NCBI GenBank assembly: GCA_937906765.1
Contig: CALCUV010000341.1
Coordinates: 1 to 12,534, forward strand
Direction of reading: 5' to 3'
From: an uncultured Prevotella sp.
Lineage (GTDB): Bacteria; Bacteroidota; Bacteroidia; Bacteroidales; Bacteroidaceae
DNA length: 12,534 nt
Positions within the stretch are counted from its first letter, which is position 1. Every line of letters starts with the position of its first letter. Of the stretch, positions 1-8,091 are shown piece by piece. The notes beneath the pieces were generated by a model. It made no database searches. It was not told where the DNA came from and saw nothing but the letters and a program-made list of their open reading frames with translations. A program made the position numbers and the translations under genes.

Positions 1-1980
1 GGGAATTATGCCGGAGCGACGGTGGATGCGAAAGAAGGCAAATTTCAATTCGTTAAGAAATCTACGGGAGAACAATATACCATCGTCTTAGTTGATTTAC
101 CCGGCACCTATTCTTTATCTGCATATAGTGCAGAGGAACGCTACGTAAGAAGTCAACTTATAGAACAAACGCCAGACGTTGTTATCAACGTAGTAGATGC
201 ATCTAACTTGGAGCGCAACTTATACCTAACCACCCAACTCATTGACATGAACTTGCGTATGGTGGTGGCGCTGAATATGTTTGACCAAGTTCGTGAGAAT
301 GGAGATGAGTTAGATTATCATCAACTAGGAATACTGCTGGGTGCTCCTATGGTGCCCACCGTTTCTCGAAGTGGAGAAGGCATTGAACAGTTGTTTGAGC
401 AAGTCATTGACGTGTATGAATATAAGTCACCCGTAGCGCGTCATATTCATGTCAATCATGGAAGTGAGTTGGAACGGAGTATTGACCGCATTAAGGAGGT
501 GATTCAGAAGAATGGACAGATACGCCACAAGTATTCAACACGTTATCTTGCAATCAAACTTCTTGAAGGTGATAAGGAATACAACACCTTTGATGACACC
601 CTTAGCAATCATGATGAACTTGTTGCGGCACGCTATGAAGAACAGCAACGCATAATGCGTGAACTCTCTACGGGCGCAGAGGAAGCCCTGGTTGACGCTA
701 AGTATGGGTTTATCCAAGGTGCTCTGAAGGAAACACACCAATGCTCTCATGCACAAAAGAAAGCAGAAACCCTGTCTGAACGAATCGACAAGATTGTTAC
801 TCACAAGTGGTTAAGTTACCCCATTTTCCTTGCTATATTATATATTGTGTTTGAAATTACCTTCACTATCGGGGCTTATCCTATGGAATGGCTCTCATGG
901 TTGGTTGATAATTTCGCAGCATTTGTAGCGATGAGCATGCCCGAGGGCATTTTGCAGGATATGGTGGTAGATGGAGTGATTGGAGGTGTGGGTAGTGTGG
1001 TTGTTTTCCTCCCCAATATCTTGTTGCTCTACCTGTTCATTTCTCTGCTGGAAGACACAGGGTATATGTCGCGTGCGGCATTTATAACTGATAAGTTGAT
1101 GCATAGAGTGGGGCTTCACGGGAAGTCGCTGATTCCGATGGTTATGGGACTTGGGTGTAACGTGCCCTCAGTTATGGCAACTCGCATGATTGAGAATCCT
1201 AAGAGTCGCCTCATAACGATGCTTATCATTCCCTTTATGTCGTGCTCAGCACGTTTGCCCATCTATATACTTTTGATTGGGGCGTTCTTCCCTGAGTCAG
1301 GTAGTTGGGTGATGCTTTCACTTTATGCCTTAGGTATTCTTGTTGCACTACTTTCTGCAAAAGTATTCTCCAAATATTTCAGAGTGGGTGAGGATTTGCC
1401 CTTTGTTATGGAATTGCCTCCTTATCGCATCCCAATGCCAAAATCTATTTTGCGCCATACGTGGGAAAAGGGGAAACAATATCTTCAGAAAATGGCGGGA
1501 CTTATCTTAGCATTCTCCGTTGTGATTTGGGCATTGGGATATTTTAAAATAAGTACCACAAGCGAAAATGAGGAGACCACGACAGAGATTTCATGCCTTG
1601 AATATGTTGGGCAAGGAATCGAGCCTCTGTTTGCTCCGATGGATTTTGACTGGAAAATGTCGGTGGGTATTTTAGGTGGTTTAGGTGCGAAGGAACTAGT
1701 AGTGAGTACACTCGGAGTGCTCTATGCCGATGATTTTGACGAGGCAAGTGATGAAAGTACATCGCGCCTTCAAGCAACACTTGCACAACATATTTCTCCT
1801 CAATCAGCTCTTGCCTACATGGTGTTCCTATTGCTTTACCTACCTTGTATAGCAACTATTATTGCAATAAGAAGCGAGAGCGGGTCTTGGCGCTGGGCTT
1901 GTTTCTCTGTTGTTTATTCATCTGTGCTGGCATATAGTTTGGCTTTGCTAACTTATTTTGCCTATGCCTGGTTGGGATAA
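1..1980 (+). CDS. feoB: Ferrous iron transport protein B (FeoB), 5' end outside the window
   Basis: FeoB is an inner-membrane Fe(II) transporter with a cytosolic N-terminal GTPase domain. The frame is open from base 1, so the gene starts left of the window. The first visible residues (GNYAGATVDAKEGKF) match switch I (G2) of FeoB, so the G1 P-loop is missing from view. Counting from window residue 1: G3 DLPG at 32-35, G4 NMFD at 92-95, a G5-like SRSGEG at 122-127, a helical linker to about 265, then membrane segments. The transport core shows GLGCNVPSVMATR (Cys 386) and PFMSCSARLP (Cys 415), the conserved Cys-containing gate motifs, and GLGAKELVVSTLGVLY near 560. The C-terminus looks complete and no frameshift is seen. 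Whether the missing N-terminus carries a FeoA fusion, frequent in Bacteroidetes, cannot be judged. The gene converges on the lpxA-like operon. Confidence 0.96.
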   Translation, partial: GNYAGATVDAKEGKFQFVKKSTGEQYTIVLVDLPGTYSLSAYSAEERYVRSQLIEQTPDVVINVVDASNLERNLYLTTQLIDMNLRMVVALNMFDQVRENGDELDYHQLGILLGAPMVPTVSRSGEGIEQLFEQVIDVYEYKSPVARHIHVNHGSELERSIDRIKEVIQKNGQIRHKYSTRYLAIKLLEGDKEYNTFDDTLSNHDELVAARYEEQQRIMRELSTGAEEALVDAKYGFIQGALKETHQCSHAQKKAETLSERIDKIVTHKWLSYPIFLAILYIVFEITFTIGAYPMEWLSWLVDNFAAFVAMSMPEGILQDMVVDGVIGGVGSVVVFLPNILLLYLFISLLEDTGYMSRAAFITDKLMHRVGLHGKSLIPMVMGLGCNVPSVMATRMIENPKSRLITMLIIPFMSCSARLPIYILLIGAFFPESGSWVMLSLYALGILVALLSAKVFSKYFRVGEDLPFVMELPPYRIPMPKSILRHTWEKGKQYLQKMAGLILAFSVVIWALGYFKISTTSENEETTTEISCLEYVGQGIEPLFAPMDFDWKMSVGILGGLGAKELVVSTLGVLYADDFDEASDESTSRLQATLAQHISPQSALAYMVFLLLYLPCIATIIAIRSESGSWRWACFSVVYSSVLAYSLALLTYFAYAWLG

Positions 1981-1999
1981 AGATGTGGTCTTTATTGTG

Positions 2000-2044
2000 T
2001 CTATAGTATCTATAGTTCCTATAGTACCTATAACATCTATTATC
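2000..2044. repeat. Degenerate 9-bp tandem array after feoB
   Basis: Five consecutive 9-bp units read TCTATAGTA, TCTATAGTT, CCTATAGTA, CCTATAACA and TCTATTATC. The first three differ from each other at one or two positions and the last two decay. The array starts 19 bp after the feoB stop and ends 20 bp before the terminator hairpin. It contains no ORF. Its function is unknown. It resembles, in style but not in sequence, the short-period arrays in the other gaps of this window. Confidence 0.7.
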
Positions 2045-2064
2045 TCTCTAATGTTTAATATAAC

Positions 2065-2100
2065 AAAAGCGGATATGTCGAGGTTGACATATCCGCTTTT
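2065..2100. terminator. Bidirectional intrinsic terminator between feoB and the lpxA-like gene
   Basis: A perfect 15-bp inverted repeat (AAAAGCGGATATGTC, loop GAGGTT, GACATATCCGCTTTT) lies between two convergent genes. The stem begins with A's and ends with T's, so transcripts from either strand end in a U-run after a GC-containing stem. It is placed to terminate both feoB and the minus-strand efflux/lpxA-like operon. Confidence 0.92.
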
Positions 2101-2130
2101 TCCTTAAGAGGGAATGATACTTTCCTTTGT

Positions 2131-2919
2131 TTATGCTTCTTCCTTCATGTGGCGAACAATACCGAGTTTAGAGTTTTCAATAAACGTAACGATATTGTCG
2201 ATAGGTTCACTATGAGGAATTTGTTCACGAATCTTCATAATTGTATCTTCCATGCTAAAGTTACCCGCATAGATGAGGCGGTAGGTATTAGCAATGTGGC
2301 GCAAAGTACGATCATCTACATTGACATGCTTGAGCACAAAGTTATTGATGCCATGATACATAGCAGGATTACCTCCGAGAATGATGTAGGGAGGAATGTC
2401 TTTCTGCACACGACATCCGCTTTGGATGAGTGAGTAACGACCGATACGCACATGCTGTTGCACCTGTACGTAAGAACTCTGGATGGAGTAGTCATGAATT
2501 TCGCATTCACCCGCAATGTTTACACCGATACCCAATACGCAGTGATTGTGAATCTTAGTGTCGTGACAGATGTGCACTTTATCCATAAGGAAATTGCCAT
2601 TACCGATTTCCGTAGCGCGGTCATCATAAGAAGAACCAGCGATTACCACATTTTCGCGAATACGGTTGTCATCACCAATAATCACACGGTGAGGATGTCC
2701 TTCTTTGTAGTGGAAGTCTTGAGGTGTAGCACCGATTACTGCATTCTGATAGACAATGTTATTCTTACCCATAACAGTGCCTTCAAGGATGGACGCATGG
2801 GGCATGATAATGCAGTTATCGCCAATTTCTACGCCAGCTTCGATATATGCAAAGGGTTTTACCTCTACGTTATTACCCAACTTAGCGGTTGGGTCAACAT
2901 ATGCTAAGGGACTAATCAT
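2131..2919 (-). CDS. lpxA: LpxA-family UDP-GlcNAc O-acyltransferase, probably a diverged paralog
   Basis: At 262 aa this equals E. coli LpxA in length and has the same architecture: hexapeptide repeats of a left-handed beta-helix (about 1-185), then a C-terminal helical domain with the family's A-Y-R/K-LIY stretch (NTYRLIY, 211-217). LpxA transfers a 3-hydroxyacyl chain from ACP to UDP-GlcNAc, the first step of lipid A synthesis. The catalytic His (E. coli His125) is present as His119 in KVHICHD, and His122 as His116. By a constant offset of 6, other residues are changed: K76 to His70, H144 to Glu138, H160 to Gln154, G173 to Ser167, E200 to Phe194, R204 to Val198; the usual RGT after the RE motif is also absent. 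The E. coli correspondences come from memory. It lies at the end of an efflux operon, not beside lpxD or lpxC/fabZ where the housekeeping copy usually sits. It is therefore probably a second copy with altered substrate. The fold is near certain; the exact reaction is not. Confidence 0.85.
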   Translation of the reverse strand: MISPLAYVDPTAKLGNNVEVKPFAYIEAGVEIGDNCIIMPHASILEGTVMGKNNIVYQNAVIGATPQDFHYKEGHPHRVIIGDDNRIRENVVIAGSSYDDRATEIGNGNFLMDKVHICHDTKIHNHCVLGIGVNIAGECEIHDYSIQSSYVQVQQHVRIGRYSLIQSGCRVQKDIPPYIILGGNPAMYHGINNFVLKHVNVDDRTLRHIANTYRLIYAGNFSMEDTIMKIREQIPHSEPIDNIVTFIENSKLGIVRHMKEEA

Positions 2920-2928
2920 AATAATTAG

Positions 2929-2960
2929 GGGTTAGGTTTTAAGGTTTTGAGGTTAAGAGG
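2929..2960. repeat. Degenerate 8-bp tandem array upstream of the lpxA-like gene
   Basis: Four 8-bp units on the plus strand, GGGTTAGG, TTTTAAGG, TTTTGAGG and TTAAGAGG, all end in GG. Read along the operon they are CCT-starting units. The array sits about 10 bp upstream of the lpxA-like start codon, in the leader. Beyond it (2966-2973 and 2992-2999) lies an 8-bp inverted pair, ATAGACAA and TTGTCTAT, related to the heptads of the next gap. No TAnnTTTG promoter element is seen here, so the gene is probably read from upstream. Confidence 0.6.
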
Positions 2961-3019
2961 TGATGATAGACAACTTGTGGGGACTGAGATTTTGTCTATT
3001 GTCTTATAACCTAATGTTG

Positions 3020-4405
3020 TTATTCTCTTCCTCCTCCGAGGGCCTTATAAAGGTTAATACCAGCGTTGAGTTTGTTGTACTTATCAGTGATGAGTGACAT
3101 CTGAGCTGAAAGTAAACTCTGCTGAGCTGTGAGGGTTTCAAGATAAGAAGTAGTGTTAGAATGCTGGAAAAGCAACATGGTTTGTTCAGTTGCTGTCTTC
3201 AATACTTCCACTTGCTTCTCACGTTCTTTTTGCTGAAGAACAGCTGTTTGATAATCAGCAAGTGCATTACTTACTTCCTGTCCAGCCTTAAGCACAGCAG
3301 TTTGAAAATCAAGAGTTGCTGCTTCATAATCTAACTTTGAAACCTTGAGGTTTGCAGTAAGTTGACCATTCATAAAGATGGGTTGAGCAAGACTTGCCAC
3401 AGCATTGAGAAGGAGTTTACCAGGATTAACTACAGCACCGACATTATTTGTCCATCCTGCAACACCTGAAATAGTGATAGCGGGGTAGAACTTAGAACGA
3501 GCAATGTTCACATTATAGAAAGATGCAGCCAATTGTGCTTCTGCAAGACGTACGTCAGGACGGTTGGTTAATAACTGTACAGGAACGCCAACTTCCATTG
3601 TAGCGGGGAAGTCATAAGCACCAAATTGGTTACGCTCAATTGCATGAGGTGCTTCTGCGAGTAATACGCAAAGAGCATTCTCTGTTTGACGAATGCTATT
3701 TTGAAGGGCGGGAAGAGAAGCGAGCAATGTGTGATAATTTGCCGTAGCTTGCGCCACAGCTGCATTGTTTACCATACCAGCTTCCATCATTGCTTTCATT
3801 GCTTCAACGTTCTTGCTCCAGATTTCTGCTGTAGCAGTTGCAGTAGCATACTGCTCATCGAGCATTTGGAGTGTGTAGTACATTTGTGCAACAGCAGCGA
3901 TAAGAGCAGTTTGAGTTGCTTGCTTGGCAGCTTTAGCTACAAACAAATTGGTCTTTGCGTACTTCTTAGCATTGTTAAGTGAACCAAACGAACCGATGTT
4001 CCATGAAGCGGAAATGGGCAATGTGTACGTTTGAACAGCCTTAGAGTGGTCAATAGAAGTAAGTTCACCCGAGGGTGCAAATACGAACGAAGGAATATAT
4101 GCTAACTTGGAAATGGTAAGATAAGCCTTTGCCTTCTCAATGTTCATGTCTGCCTTTTGCATGTCATTGCTAACCAAAACCTTTTCAATAAGTGTTTGGA
4201 GTTTAGGGTCGGTAAAGACTTCACGCCAAGGCATATTCCCAAAGTTAGCAGTGTCTGCAGTTTCAAGCACTGCAGTCATTGAAGTAGGGTCGCGGTAAAT
4301 ATCCTCAGTAACATTTGCGAGAGATTCAGGACGTTCGTAGTTCTTGAAAATTCCGCAACTGGTAAGAAGAGCGACACTTAATAGGGGAAAAAGAATTTTC
4401 TTCAT
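3020..4405 (-). CDS. RND efflux outer-membrane lipoprotein (OprM/NodT-type, TolC family)
   Basis: This is the outer-membrane channel of the tripartite pump encoded by the two upstream genes. At 461 aa it has the family length. The N-terminus MKKILFPLLSVALLTSC is a lipoprotein signal with the lipid-anchoring Cys at 17, followed by GIFKNYERP, typical of NodT-type factors. Two OEP repeats of coiled-coil plus beta segments follow. The second-half signature is clear: PVQLLTNRPDVRLAEAQLAASFYNVNIARSKFYPAITISGVAGW, here split as LLTNRPDV, LAEAQL and ARSKFYPAI. The C-terminus ends in ALGGG, as in many homologues. It starts 83 bp after the pump gene stop and ends 100 bp before the lpxA-like start. It is probably cotranscribed with both. 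Substrates cannot be read from the sequence. Confidence 0.95.
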   Translation of the reverse strand: MKKILFPLLSVALLTSCGIFKNYERPESLANVTEDIYRDPTSMTAVLETADTANFGNMPWREVFTDPKLQTLIEKVLVSNDMQKADMNIEKAKAYLTISKLAYIPSFVFAPSGELTSIDHSKAVQTYTLPISASWNIGSFGSLNNAKKYAKTNLFVAKAAKQATQTALIAAVAQMYYTLQMLDEQYATATATAEIWSKNVEAMKAMMEAGMVNNAAVAQATANYHTLLASLPALQNSIRQTENALCVLLAEAPHAIERNQFGAYDFPATMEVGVPVQLLTNRPDVRLAEAQLAASFYNVNIARSKFYPAITISGVAGWTNNVGAVVNPGKLLLNAVASLAQPIFMNGQLTANLKVSKLDYEAATLDFQTAVLKAGQEVSNALADYQTAVLQQKEREKQVEVLKTATEQTMLLFQHSNTTSYLETLTAQQSLLSAQMSLITDKYNKLNAGINLYKALGGGRE

Positions 4406-4422
4406 TGTTATAATTTAAAGGT

Positions 4423-4491
4423 CTATGGGCAACAGGCAACAGACATTTCTAGTTTATCTATTGTCTGTTGTCCATAGTCCGTTATCTGTTA
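4423..4491. repeat. Degenerate 7-bp array with palindromic arms between pump and outer-membrane factor
   Basis: On the minus strand, starting at the pump's stop codon, five heptads run 4491 to 4457: TAACAGA, TAACGGA, CTATGGA, CAACAGA and CAATAGA. On the other side two plus-strand heptads GCAACAG occur at 4429-4442. The halves are inverted, giving arms CTATGG (4423-4428) with CCATAG (4472-4477) and CAACAGACA (4437-4445) with TGTCTGTTG (4462-4470), a long imperfect hairpin in the mRNA between two cistrons. There is no U-run, so it is not a classic terminator. It could adjust the expression ratio of the two genes or protect an mRNA end, but this is speculation. Confidence 0.65.
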
Positions 4492-7400
4492 CTTAGAATA
4501 TTGTTGCAAGTCTGCTTCTGCTTCTGGGTTATCCATATCTTCCCAAGTCATAGGCTTGATGCGTTCTTGGAGCGCCTGGAAGATTACGAACAATGCAGGA
4601 ACGATAAATATCTGGAAGATCATACCGAGGAGCATACCACCGATAGCTGAAGTTCCCAGAGCACGGTTACCATTAGCACCTACACCGAAGGCAAACATCA
4701 AGGGGAGCAAACCTACAATCATTGCGATTGAAGTCATCAAGATGGGGCGCAAACGAGCTGCAGCACCAAGTACAGAAGCATTCGTAATGCTCATACCCAT
4801 CTTACGGCGGTCAAGGGCGAACTCAACAATCAAAATTGCATTCTTTGCTAACAGACCAATCAACATAATCATTGCAATCTGAACGTAAATATTGTTTTCA
4901 GCAGCAGAGAAAATGGGGATGAGTCCCATGAGGTGCAAGAAGATAAAGCATCCCATCAATCCGAAGGGCACTGAGAGCAACACGGCAAAGGGAAGCATGT
5001 AACTTTCATACTGAGCGGCAAGCAAGAGGTAGATGAACACGAAGCAAAGTATGAATACAATAGCTGTGGTGCTGCCACTTGAAGCTGCTTCTTCACGAGT
5101 CTGACCAGAGAATTCAAATGAGTAACCTTCGGGAAGCACTTCTTCTGCCACTTCATTGATGGCTTGAATTGCTTGACCTGAAGTGAAACCTTCAGCAGGT
5201 GAACCGTTCACAGTAATAGAAGTGTACATGTTGAAGCGGTTGATAATGTCAGGCCCCATGCTGGGAGTCATGGTTACGAATTCAGAAATGGGAGCCATCT
5301 CACCCTTGGCATTTCTCACCTTAATCTTATTGAGCGATTCAATATTGCTACGGTCATCGCGTTCACCTTGAATCATTACGCGGTAAAGTTTACCGAAGCG
5401 ATTGAAGTTACTTGAGTAAAGACCGCCGTAGTAACCCTGAAGGGTGTAAAGAATGTCTGTCTGTGAAAGACCTGCACGCTTACACTTAGCTGCGTCAATG
5501 TCAATAATATATTCGGGGAACTTCGTGTTGAAGTTTGTTTGAGCAGAACCAATTTCAGGACGCTTCAAGAGTGCAGCAAGATATTGTTCAGTAACCTGTT
5601 GGAAGCGGAGCAATTCACCACCCGTACGGTCTTGGAGGTTAATTACGAAACCATTTGTTGCACCGTAACCAGGTACCATAGGAGGCTGGAAGAAGAGCAC
5701 CTGAGCATTCTTAAACACCTTCTGACTTTCAAGGTAGAGGTTGGCAAATACAACCGTTGCACTTTCAGTCAAAGGATTACGTTCTTCCCAAGGTTTCAAC
5801 TTCACAATGAATGAACCGTAAGAAGCACCTTGACCACCTACGAAAGAGTAACCAGAAATCATCGTAGAACTACTTACGAGGGGAGAACTCTGTACCAAGT
5901 TGTTAACTTGAGCCAACACTTCTTCTGTCTTATCTTGCGAAGTACCAGGAGGCATTGCTACTGCACCCATGATAGAACCCGTGTCTTCCGAGGGCACCAT
6001 ACCCGTGGGGGTGAGGTTCATGGCTGCAACAAGACCTATCAAACTTAAAACCACAAAGATAGTTGAAAGGATGGGGCGCTTCACAAAGAAGATGACACCA
6101 TTCTTGTAGCGCTGAATCATGTTGTCGAAACTGTGGTTGAAGTTTTCGTGGAAACCTTGGTCAGTGAGGCGCTTTAAACCCCAAATAGCAATGAGAACGA
6201 AGGGAATGGCAATTAACCAACCAGAAGTGAAACCTCCGAAAATCATGCCTAATACGGCAACGATTACCAGGAGATAAGTCAACTTAGAGTTGTGACGCTT
6301 CAACACGCGGTTGTAACGACCTGCCATTTCATCCTTTGCTGCATTCATGGCGATGCCCAATTTTTCCTTAGTTGAGCGTTCGTGACCTTCTTCATTGTGA
6401 CTCTTCAACATGATAGCACAAAGAGCGGGAGAGAGGGTCAATGCGTTCAAAGCAGAGAAACCGATTGCGATGGCCATGGTGATACCAAACTGACGGTAGA
6501 AGATACCTGCCGTACCACCCATGAAACTTACGGGGATAAACACTGCCATCATCACCAACGTAATTGATACGATAGCACCGCCCAATTCACTCATGGCGTC
6601 AATAGATGCCTTGCGAGCTGAACTATAACCAAGGTCTAATTTCGCATGCACACCTTCAACCACCACAATGGCGTCATCGACTACAATTGCAATGGCAAGT
6701 ACTAGCGCGGAGAGTGTGAGCAAGTTGATGGAGAATCCGATAGCATTGATGGCGAAGAAAGTACCGATAAGTGCTACGGGGATTGCAATGGCGGGGATAA
6801 TCGTAGAACGGAAGTCCTGAAGGAAAATGTAAACCACCAAGAACACCAATACGAAGGCTTCAATCAACGTCTTTACTACTTCATGGATAGAAGCAAAAAG
6901 GAATTCATTTGCATTCTGAGAAATTACGAACTCAAGACCAGGAGGCAATGATTCGCTGGTTTCGTCAATTAATGCTTCAATATCCTGAATAATCTGAGTT
7001 GCGTTAGAACCTGCAGCCTGGAAGATAATTGAAGTTACGGCGTTGTGACCGTTTACCTTACCCATGAAGCCGTAAGTCATACGTCCCAATTCAATGCGTG
7101 CAACATCGCCTAAGCGAATCACACCACCATCATCCGTAGAACGCAAAACAATGTTTTCAAATTGTTCAGGTGAGGTTAAGCGACCGCGGTAACGCATAGT
7201 GTACTGATACGTGTTGTTATCACGTTCGCCAATTGTACCAGGGGCAGCTTCGATGTTCTGGTCAGAAAGAATGCCTGAAATGTCTGTGGGAACAAAACCA
7301 TACTCTGCCATTTTTTCAGGGTCAAGCCAAATACGCATTGAATAGTCAGCACCCATTACCATGGCATCACCTACACCCTGCACACGCTGAATCTGAGGCA

Positions 7401-7890
7401 ACACGTTGATTTTTGCATAGTTTTCAAGGAATGCAAAGTCATAGCGGTCTTCAACGTCAACAAGTGAGAAGACGATAAGCATGGAGCTCTGACTCTTCTG
7501 TGTGATGACACCTACGCGAGTTACTTCAGCAGGAAGCAAACCTAATGCCTTTGATACGCGGTTTTGAACGTTTACGGCTGCCATGTCAGGGTCAGTGCCC
7601 TGCTTGAATGTAATCGTAATCGTTGCATTACCCGTATTGGTTGCACTTGAAGACATGTAGTCCATGTTTTCAACACCGTTAATTTGTTCTTCAAGCGGAA
7701 TGATAACGGAGTTCAACACGGTTTGAGCATTTGCACCCTGATAAGATGTAGTTACGCGAATGGTGGGCGGAGCAATGTCAGGATATTGTGTAATTGGGAG
7801 TGATACCAAACCAATTACCCCCAAGATGACAATTACGATAGAGATTACCGTAGAGAGCACTGGGCGATTAATAAATGTATCGAGTCTCAT
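4489..7890 (-). CDS. RND multidrug efflux permease (AcrB/HAE1 family) with enlarged central loop
   Basis: This is the proton-driven inner-membrane pump of the tripartite system. It starts with MRLDTFINRPVLSTVISIVI, the family's N-terminal helix. The proton-relay residues are present: Asp405-Asp406 in AIVVDDAIVVVE (E. coli D407/D408), Lys1016 in GLLAKNAILIVEFALD (K940), and Arg1046 and Thr1053 in RLRPILMTS (R971, T978). Two large porter loops follow helices 1 and 7. At 1133 aa it is some 80 residues longer than E. coli AcrB. The excess lies at about 503-585, between the sixth and seventh canonical helices, and contains two hydrophobic stretches (about 538-552 and 556-572). The C-terminal tail is acidic. 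It lies 201 bp downstream of the adaptor and 83 bp upstream of the outer-membrane factor. Confidence 0.96.
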   Translation of the reverse strand: MRLDTFINRPVLSTVISIVIVILGVIGLVSLPITQYPDIAPPTIRVTTSYQGANAQTVLNSVIIPLEEQINGVENMDYMSSSATNTGNATITITFKQGTDPDMAAVNVQNRVSKALGLLPAEVTRVGVITQKSQSSMLIVFSLVDVEDRYDFAFLENYAKINVLPQIQRVQGVGDAMVMGADYSMRIWLDPEKMAEYGFVPTDISGILSDQNIEAAPGTIGERDNNTYQYTMRYRGRLTSPEQFENIVLRSTDDGGVIRLGDVARIELGRMTYGFMGKVNGHNAVTSIIFQAAGSNATQIIQDIEALIDETSESLPPGLEFVISQNANEFLFASIHEVVKTLIEAFVLVFLVVYIFLQDFRSTIIPAIAIPVALIGTFFAINAIGFSINLLTLSALVLAIAIVVDDAIVVVEGVHAKLDLGYSSARKASIDAMSELGGAIVSITLVMMAVFIPVSFMGGTAGIFYRQFGITMAIAIGFSALNALTLSPALCAIMLKSHNEEGHERSTKEKLGIAMNAAKDEMAGRYNRVLKRHNSKLTYLLVIVAVLGMIFGGFTSGWLIAIPFVLIAIWGLKRLTDQGFHENFNHSFDNMIQRYKNGVIFFVKRPILSTIFVVLSLIGLVAAMNLTPTGMVPSEDTGSIMGAVAMPPGTSQDKTEEVLAQVNNLVQSSPLVSSSTMISGYSFVGGQGASYGSFIVKLKPWEERNPLTESATVVFANLYLESQKVFKNAQVLFFQPPMVPGYGATNGFVINLQDRTGGELLRFQQVTEQYLAALLKRPEIGSAQTNFNTKFPEYIIDIDAAKCKRAGLSQTDILYTLQGYYGGLYSSNFNRFGKLYRVMIQGERDDRSNIESLNKIKVRNAKGEMAPISEFVTMTPSMGPDIINRFNMYTSITVNGSPAEGFTSGQAIQAINEVAEEVLPEGYSFEFSGQTREEAASSGSTTAIVFILCFVFIYLLLAAQYESYMLPFAVLLSVPFGLMGCFIFLHLMGLIPIFSAAENNIYVQIAMIMLIGLLAKNAILIVEFALDRRKMGMSITNASVLGAAARLRPILMTSIAMIVGLLPLMFAFGVGANGNRALGTSAIGGMLLGMIFQIFIVPALFVIFQALQERIKPMTWEDMDNPEAEADLQQYSK

Positions 7891-7949
7891 TTTTCTTTAG
7901 AATTTTAGTAGGCGAGGGGAGCACTGCGTGAGAAGAACCTCAATGAGTG

Positions 7950-8012
7950 AAAAATGTAAGTGACTTAATTAAAATTGTTTGAGACTTAATTTAAAATCTT
8001 AGTAACTTAATT
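7950..8012. repeat. Three 21-bp direct repeats between adaptor and pump genes
   Basis: Three adjacent 21-bp units at 7950-7970, 7971-7991 and 7992-8012 share, on the minus strand, AATTAAGT at their start and an ATTTT-like end; units 1 and 3, and 2 and 3, each match at 17 of 21 positions. A weaker fourth unit (about 11 of 21) may precede them at 8013-8033. The exact two-helical-turn spacing of AATTAAGT would suit a protein that binds one DNA face. Equally, 21 is three times 7, and the array may be another of the degenerate spacer repeats. It lies about 60 bp upstream of the pump start codon in a 201-bp intercistronic gap with no ORF. Confidence 0.7.
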
Positions 8013-8091
8013 TTATGGATTTGAGGTTTCGTTTTAACGTTGTTACCTCGTTGCGAGTCTGCTCTGCCTACTTATGTTCTGATTTCGTCTT

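Noticed and set aside
1..60. A feoB start at the GTG at position 22
   Set aside because: The frame is open to base 1 and the residues before it (GNYAGAT) match the FeoB switch I region, so the gene simply begins outside the window.
2149..2907. Plus-strand open frames opposite the lpxA-like gene (2149-2433 and 2452-2907)
   Set aside because: They are antisense shadows: the minus strand encodes a continuous hexapeptide-repeat protein with catalytic motif, and these translations show no recognisable domain.
1981..4491. CRISPR array interpretation of the short repeats in the gene gaps
   Set aside because: Units of 7-9 bp are contiguous and degenerate, without 30-bp repeats or unique spacers, and no cas genes are nearby.
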